Below are positions 57,506 through 64,000 of a stretch of 64,000 bases of DNA, piece by piece. The notes below the pieces were generated by a model, which had not been told where the DNA came from, ran no database searches, and saw only the letters and a program-made list of their open reading frames with translations. How positions within the stretch are numbered: position 1 is the first letter of the stretch; every line of letters starts with the position of its first letter. The stretch comes from Solanum dulcamara (Eukaryota; Streptophyta; Magnoliopsida; Solanales; Solanaceae): assembly GCF_947179165.1 (NCBI RefSeq), contig NC_077240.1:71875501-71939500 (forward strand), in the 5' to 3' direction. A program made the position numbers and the translations under genes.

Positions 57506-59729
57506 TGTAACACCCCGTGTTATTTTATCCTAGACTAAGTTTGATATCCTTGCTAAAAGTTGACAAAGATTAAGGAAAATGGATTATGCCAGTTACTACG
57601 AGTCAACCTATGACTCATAGAAGATTAGGGTTGGTACTGGAAAGGGAAAAATTTGCTAAGTGTGAATAGGATTTATAAATCACCTTACAACTCATAACAT
57701 ATTGACAACTCGTAGAAATGAGTCATAGAGTCATTGCCTGATTTCTAAAAAATACAAGCCTCAGTACCTTTGTTATGATTTAATAGGACGATTCATAAGA
57801 AGTGTTACGTTTTGTAGAAACAACTAGTTGAAGAGATTCAGAGACTCGGGATTTTAGGTTTTGGGAAAGTTGCAGGATGAAAGGGTCTTACGACCTGTAG
57901 AAGTCCATACGATTTGTGGAAAAGTATACGTAGACCCCAATCATAAAATCCTCAGAAGGATCTATGAGTGGACTTGATGACCCATTAAAGTTTCTATGAG
58001 TTATAAAACGACTCTTAGACATCCAAAGTCAATTTTATGAAGGGTATTCTAGTCTTTTTCTATGCTTTTATAGATTAAAATCTCAATGTTTTGGGACTAT
58101 TTTGAGTCCCTTAATAGTACCCTATATGCCTATTCCCTTCTTAACACTTAGTTTATTTGAGAACAAGGATTGGAGAAGAGAAAGAAGGTAGGGCTCAAGC
58201 CTTCACTCGGTTTTTCTAACTTTCAATTGCTCTTTAAGTCTAGGCATGTAAGACTAAACTAAAACATGGACTTTATTCCTCCATGTGCTCATGATTTTGA
58301 CAGATTTATTGTGAATGGATTGAGTCCCCATGATTGTGTTTCTTGAGAATTTCTTTCTTAAATTTAACATGTTTTACTGATTATTGAGAAATTGATACTT
58401 TTCTACAAACTAGTTTCTTGAATAAATGATTTGAACTACTTGTTTCATAAACCCTAATAGCATATTGGTAGATATTGAATGTATATGATTACGGATTGAG
58501 TCTAGAGCCTTGATTTATGAATGCATGATTGTAATTGGAATTTGAGCATGATGATAGCGCCGATGAACTTGATAGTCCTCTATATTTTCATATATAAACC
58601 CAAGTGAATGGTCTCAACTGAATGTTGTCATAAATGATTGTCCAAACTTCTCTTAAATAAATGATTGTGAATGATTGGGAGATTGATTGGTGGAAAGGAA
58701 TAATTTGGTAGAACTAATGAACTGATAAGAGTCCATTTGAGACATATTGATTTGGTTTGATTTGGATTGATATTTTTATGAGCTTTGAGTCTTGGATGGA
58801 GTATCAAGCATCGAATTAGGTAAAAGTAAGTAATAAGTTGAAACCAATAACTACGTTGCCAAATGTAGGAGAGGATTGAATTGTTAATTAAGATATTTCT
58901 TAGTTTACTGTCTTGACATGATAGGACTCAATTGGTTTTGGATCCATGATTGATTGATTCATTCTTACCCTGACAATGTATTGAATGGACGTGGCAACAT
59001 CGTCGGCTTATTGTAATATCATTGGTCATTGGCTCATAAGTGATGGTTGTCGGATAAGAGAAATTCTCATATAGGTCTTGATAGTACTCTGATTAGATTG
59101 GATTGTATATGATTGGTGTTTATCTAAATCTTATTCTTGTTTAGACTTAGGACATCTTGATTGAGTTGTTGAACTTCTCGATTTGAGATCTATGAACTGA
59201 TTTGATTTTATCTTGATGTATGTTTTATTATGCTATATTACATACTCGTACATTCCATGTACTGACTTCTATTTGAACCTGCATTATTTTATGATGCAAA
59301 GACAGGTTTAAGATATTATCAATAAGCGCACGGTTGAAGATCTACTTGCTTTCCAGCTGATTGGTGAGTCCTCCCCTACATCTGGAGGATCCATATATTT
59401 TATTATTGCTTTGAGACTTGTCCTTCTATTTTTATTTGAGGTAGCCATAAACTTGTCATTGGCACCAATTAGATAGTTTTTAGAGGCTTCATAAACTAGA
59501 TTGTTGATGTTGATTGGTATTATCTTTTGGCTAGTTTCATTCAAACAAGAATTATTGATCGGATTAGATAAATTCTTAGCCTTTGGCTTTACCTTGAGTT
59601 GTTTTCTTAATGAGTTAAGTCTTCTACTGATAGAATATTTATTGAATGAATAGGCAAGTGGTTCGCTTAGGGACTATCAATAGTCTCTAAGTGTCGGCCG
59701 CGCCGAGGGTAGCCTCCCAAGGCATGACA
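57506..59729 (+). mobile_element. G4 3' LTR, plus strand
   Basis: It runs from TGTAACACCCC to AGGCATGACA (2224 bases). CTACGAGTC/GACTCATAG words are at about 57596-58015, a TATA-like TTTTATAG at about 58065, and the conserved 15-mer at 59248-59262. It adjoins the truncated G3 RT directly. If TATAT (59730-59734) is a TSD, its partner is not in the window, because the 5' half of G4 is missing. Confidence 0.87.
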
Positions 59730-60484
59730 TATATGATCTTCCTCATTCTAAGGGTGAATCAAAATGTCATCAATAAATACAACCACAAACATGTCCAAGT
59801 ATGTCTTGAAAATATGATTCATCAAATATATGAAGATGGAGGGAGCATTAGTCAATCCAAACAACATGACTACAAATTCAAAATGGCCATACCTTGTTTG
59901 AAATGCCATTTTGGAAATATCACGCTCCCTTACCATTAGTTGATGTAACTGAAATAGAGATCAATCTTAGAGAAGTAACTTGCCTTTTACAATTGGTCAA
60001 ACAAATCATCTATCCTCTAAATTGGATATTTGTTCTTCATGGTGACCTTATTCAATTGTCGGTAATTTATACACATTTAGAGTGAACCATCTTTCTTTCT
60101 AAAAAACAACACGGAAGCACCCCATGGTGAAATACTTGGCCTTATATGACCCTTATCCAAAAAGTCCTTCAATTTCTCTTTCCACTCCCTAAGTTCCACC
60201 AGAGCCATATGGTAAGGAGAAATAGATAAAGGTTGAGTATCCAGAAGGATATCTATAACAAAGTCAATTTTTCTTTCAAGAGAAACACCAGGTAAATCAT
60301 CAGGAAACTCATTAACTATAGGGACTGATTCAAGAGTAGGAGTTTCGGAATTAACATCCTTAACTTATACTATATGATAAATGCACCCTTTGGAAATCAT
60401 TTTTTGGATTTTAAGACATGAAATGAATCGACCCTTAACAACCGAATCATTACCCTTCCATTCAAGAGCAGGCTAATTATGAAA
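59730..60484 (-). pseudogene. G3 Gypsy RT, truncated
   Basis: On the minus strand, [21 protein letters not shown] and LYPPYGSGGT-like start regions lie at 60050-60220 in broken frames. [20 protein letters not shown] and [15 protein letters not shown] follow, with catalytic [13 protein letters not shown] (DD at 59766-59771). It is cut at 59730 right after the catalytic motif. The rest of RT, RNase H and integrase are absent. Confidence 0.85.
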
Positions 60485-60900
60485 TTAAAGTTTAACCCTA
60501 TGGGTTCTACAATAAATAGATGCATAAGAAGCATGTAACCAATCCATATCAAGAATAATATCAAAATCAGCCATGTCTAGTTCAACAAGATCACAAGAGA
60601 TAACTTTATGAAAAATCAACACGCGAAATCTTTTATAAACTCTCTTGGCTACCACTGAATCACCAACAGGAGTATAAACTGAAAAAAGTTCGAATGACAC
60701 TTCGGGGCACACATCAAATGTCATAGCAAGGCAAGGAGTAACAAAAGACAATTTGGAACCCGGATCAAGTAACGCATAAACATCAAACATAAAGACCCAT
60801 AACATACCCATGACCACATCGGGAGTAATATCCACATCTTTCCTAGCATGAAGATCATGAAATCGGTTGTTGCGTTGGTCACCCTTTTTTTGAGTTTGGG
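60485..60900 (-). pseudogene. G3 protease
   Basis: The frame is nearly open. The active-site region reads ALLDPGSKLSFVTP (about 60735-60776), and DLVELDMADFDIILDMDWLH (60535-60595) is the conserved end, with Asp where Gly is usual. It is fused in frame to the knuckle upstream, as gag-pol is in this clade. This is the best-kept part of G3. Confidence 0.85.
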
Positions 60901-61974
60901 CACCTTGTTGCACTTGACCTCCATGAGTAATTTGAGCATGAGGAAAACTTTCTCCACCTTTGTTGGTAACATAAGGGCACTCGGATTGATTATGGCCCAC
61001 CTTGCCACATCTAGAGCAAGCACCCATTCCCATCACATACCTTCATCCATGATTCTTTCCATACTTCGCACACTTTGAAAAAGTGGGGATACTACGACTC
61101 ACACTTCCACATTGACCCTTAGGGTATGACAACCTTTACTTAACAAACTTCTTTCCCGAACCTTGGCCTTATTGAGAACGCCCACTACCACTACCGATCC
61201 TAGTATTTGAGAATCCACCTTCATACCGGGCTCTCTTAGAATCCCTTATCCTCATCTCCTCGATTTTATCCCCTTTAATTTGTTCAGCAAAAGTCATTAG
61301 CCGAGATATGTCCATTTTCTTGACAATCATGGCAGTACAACATTCCTTATCAACCAAGTTGGACACCCCCAATATGAATTAGGTCATTCGGGAATGTGGA
61401 GTGGCACCAATGAAGGATTCTTAGATAGCTTGGTAAACTTAAGGGCATAATACCTCATACCCATGTTGTCTTTCCTAAGATTGATGAGCTCCAACATCTT
61501 TACTTCTCTTAGCTCAAAAGGGAAGAACCGATCAAGGAAATCAAGCTTGAAGGCTTCCCATTCAATAGAGCCTTCATCTACTCTCTCTAACTTCCATTGT
61601 AAATACCAAACTTGAGCAACACTATTGAATTGGTAAGCTGCCAACTCTACTTTATTTTATGAAGTCACCCCCATAATACTCACTATCTTATAAACCTCAT
61701 CAATGAACTCTTGAGGATCCTCATCAACTTTCAATCCTTGGAAATTGGGAGGGTTCATCCTTGAAAAGTTCCTCACTCTAGAAGCCAGAGTAGGAGAATT
61801 AGGAGGTTCCTCAACCCTTTGGTTGGCCACAACTTAGGCTAGCATAGTAATAGCGGTTCGGAACTCTACATTAATCACTTGGTAGGGTAGGTGACCATTG
61901 TCTTGAGGGGCCGAAGGAGCTTGTTCTTCATTAGCATTGACCTCTGTTTGTATAGATGCTCTTCTTGGAGGCAT
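60901..61974 (-). pseudogene. G3 gag with CCHC knuckle
   Basis: The minus-strand ATG at 61974 gives MPPRRASIQTEVNANEEQ, a good start 200 bases from the primer site. The capsid part includes SRMNPPNFQG, DEDPQEFIDEVYKIV, ELAAYQFNSVAQVWYLQW and WEAFKLDFLDRFFPFELRE. The knuckle CSRCGKVGHNQSEC (60977-61018) keeps all ligands. Stops near 61830, 61665 and 61380 and a shift near 61170 break it. No promoter element was sought within the LTR beyond the window. Confidence 0.87.
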
Positions 61975-62173
61975 TTCTAAAAATCACAAAGGATAATTAT
62001 TAGGAGAAGAAGTCTTAGAGTGTACTCTATCATACGATATAATTATGAAAGAAGTGATGATTTCCTAAAATGCATTATATCCTTCTATTCATAGATGTGG
62101 CACACTTCACATCCATGAATAAGACTCTACTTGATGCGGTATGTTTGACTCCCTAGGACATGTTAAACCTTGT

Positions 62174-62185
62174 GCTCTGATACCA
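62174..62185 (-). other. Primer-binding site of G3
   Basis: GCTCTGATACCA is the exact complement of TGGTATCAGAGC, the initiator-Met tRNA site. It lies 4 bases from the LTR start at 62190. Confidence 0.92.
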
Positions 62186-62189
62186 AGTT

Positions 62190-64000
62190 TGTCACGACCC
62201 AAACTAGGGCTTAGTTGTAACACGACAAATAAAAACTCTAAAGGCTCCAACGAAGCCTCTTGATATATAGTAAGCATGTATAAGGTAAAGTAAATTGGAA
62301 ATAACCTATCATAGAGTCTAAATCATGAATTATAGATGTAAACTTGACTACATAGACTCTACAATATTTTTCCAACGACTTCCTCTACAAATCATGAATT
62401 ATAAAAGAGATGTAGGCAACAACTATGCATTAGTACATTTGAATGCACTAACTATGTAGGCATGCCATGCAATATAAATCATAGGATCCAATAATCAAAT
62501 AACGTATATGATAAAGAGGATAAGTAAAGTCATGAGAAAACCATAATAATCAAAGCATTTTAAGGATATAGTTGATATCTTAAAAGAACGTAAAAGAATA
62601 TACATATGTGAGATAGAATCATAACCGATAATAAGACCATATGTGCTATAACATGGAATCCCGATGTCTCCCCATACAAAAAAATAAAGAGGAATCTACT
62701 TGTCAAGGTAGACTCTTACCCCTCTAGACAGGTCATATACATACGCTATATGTGGATCCACTAGCTAGGACATAAGTCAAATCTATTGTGGCACGTAGTT
62801 ATGAGACAAGAGATTTTATATAAGGACCCCATAGGTCGATCCCCCACCTCAATTCAGTATTCGATGCTAAGTCAAATCCCATAAAATATATAACATAGTA
62901 ATTATACTTAATATATATCATAAGCTTCATAATTCATAGATTAGCTTATTTTTTATATCATACTTGCAATGTGAGTATAAGCCTTTCAACATCACAATAT
63001 CATACTTGCATAATTCATGTCATTAGATTCCTAGGTCACCAATTAAAGATCCTAAGTCACCTTTCATTATAACTTGTATGGAATTCATAACTTGAACATA
63101 ATTATAATCCATGATCATAATTCAAACTTGAATTTAGAGTAAAACTCACAAAATAGTCAATTGAGTGAAAATCATGAGAATATTTTGAAATCATTAAACT
63201 CCATAATGATAATTCATGTATATCATCATTGAAAATAGTTGCATGCATGGGCATTCATAATTCAACACTAAATCATGCAATTAATGTAAAATCATACTTG
63301 TAATGATCATTGACAATAATTAAAACCGTAATTGAAATAGCCCACCATATTTTGTTAAATTTAGAGTTTAAAAGTAATAAACTTTTAAGAGAATTTTAAG
63401 AAAAACCTTGAGACTCCATGGGTGAAATGAACCCATGGATCAATCCCCATATACCTTGAATGAATTTGAACTTGAAATTGAGAAATGAGACTTGTTCTTA
63501 AAGAAATTCTAGCCAAAACCTTGATGAATAAGATTATCTCTTGAAGGAACCTTGAGAGAGAACTATTCTCAAAAACATCCACATGTATTGATAAAATATA
63601 GGGGAAAAGACCAAACTACCCCTCATTAGTCTAAGTCAGAAGAACCTATGATTTTGGATTTATGATTCATAGGACTGGTGATGAGTCGTAGGAACGACTA
63701 ATTCTGCAGGTCCTTAAAAAGTTCTAAATTATGGATCTCTGATCTTCTTCTAGCCTACGACAAGTCCTTTAGTCTACAAGTCATAAACATCACTCATCTT
63801 GTAGGTCCTTAAAACCTGCAAATCCTAAGTCTCTAAAGTTTTTCTACGGGTCAATATTATGACTTGTCCTTAGGCCTATGGCTCATCCTGTTGAGTCATA
63901 GGACCTATCCTAAAATTTGGTCCTGAACAAGCTCAAGTATCCCTCTACGACTCATCTCTATAAGTCATAGTAACTTCTATGAGTCGTAGAGTGACTCGTG
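62190..64000 (-). mobile_element. G3 5' LTR, cut by the window edge
   Basis: It starts TGTCACGACCC and is collinear with the G2 LTRs for over 1.3 kb (for example GCATTAGTACATTTGAATGC at 62427, TGGCACGTAGTTATGAGACA at 62791). From about 63650 it carries CTACGACTCAT/GAGTCGTAG words, as in the G4 and G5 LTRs, not the GTGGTGCATCGC words of G2. Confidence 0.88.

Noticed and set aside
1..64000. Endogenous pararetrovirus (caulimovirid) sequence
   Set aside because: All RT and protease motifs are accompanied by LTRs, PPTs, integrase or Copia/LINE-specific motifs; no movement-protein-like or coat-protein-like order was seen.
1..64000. tRNA or rRNA genes, riboswitches
   Set aside because: The only tRNA-like signals are 12-base primer-binding sites next to LTRs; no cloverleaf or rRNA sequence was noticed.

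Overview
The window looks like repeat-rich, gene-poor plant nuclear DNA. The LTR families, the initiator-Met tRNA type primer sites (TGGTATCAGAG) and the LINE, Copia and chromovirus protein families all point to a dicot, most likely a member of the Solanaceae. The species assignment is inference, because no intact host gene anchors it. I found no intact host gene, tRNA, rRNA or CRISPR array. Almost everything can be assigned to layered retrotransposons or their relics. The only recognisable host-type coding sequence is a broken SKP1-like fragment near 16 kb.

Layout from left to right. 1-2.8 kb: a minus-strand Gypsy 5' LTR whose body lies off the left edge. 2.8-7.2 kb: a composite block made of a SIRE-like Copia 3' LTR, a long foldback palindrome and an antisense Tork-like Copia pol relic. 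A second copy of this block lies at 43.7-48.1 kb. 7.2-9.1 kb: an unrecognised 94-codon ORF and a minus-strand LINE ORF2 relic with two internal tandem duplications. 9.25-15.8 kb: a minus-strand LTR split by two plus-strand solo LTRs, both with target-site duplications (TSDs). 15.8-17.0 kb: the SKP1-like pseudogene and AT-rich DNA.

16.96-39.5 kb is a four-layer nest. An old minus-strand LINE is split by an LTR. That LTR is split by a complete minus-strand Gypsy chromovirus (TSD CATGT). The chromovirus is split inside its reverse-transcriptase/RNase H junction by a 9.28-kb plus-strand LINE (14-bp TSD). 39.5-43.7 kb: degraded Tat-like gag and SIRE-like Copia pol remnants.

48.2-59.7 kb: a plus-strand Gypsy integrase gene (G4) carries a minus-strand Gypsy (G5) inserted with TSD TCATA. 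G5's right half was replaced by illegitimate recombination with a second copy of the same insertion junction. 59.7-64 kb: a further minus-strand Gypsy (G3: partial RT, protease, gag, primer site, 5' LTR) runs off the right edge.

The elements appear dead. Zinc-finger cysteines, RT aspartates, an integrase aspartate and RNase H aspartates have been lost, and stops and frameshifts are frequent. The patterns most worth following are non-coding: (i) CpG-rich short 'word' clusters in the U3 of the LTRs, whose word differs even between LTRs with the same backbone; (ii) a near-palindrome GTACATTCCATGTAC kept across diverged LTRs; (iii) a 156-bp tandem repeat in the LINE 3' UTR; (iv) the duplicated composite block; and (v) the recombinant G5 junction. 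All identities were judged by eye, without alignment or database searches.
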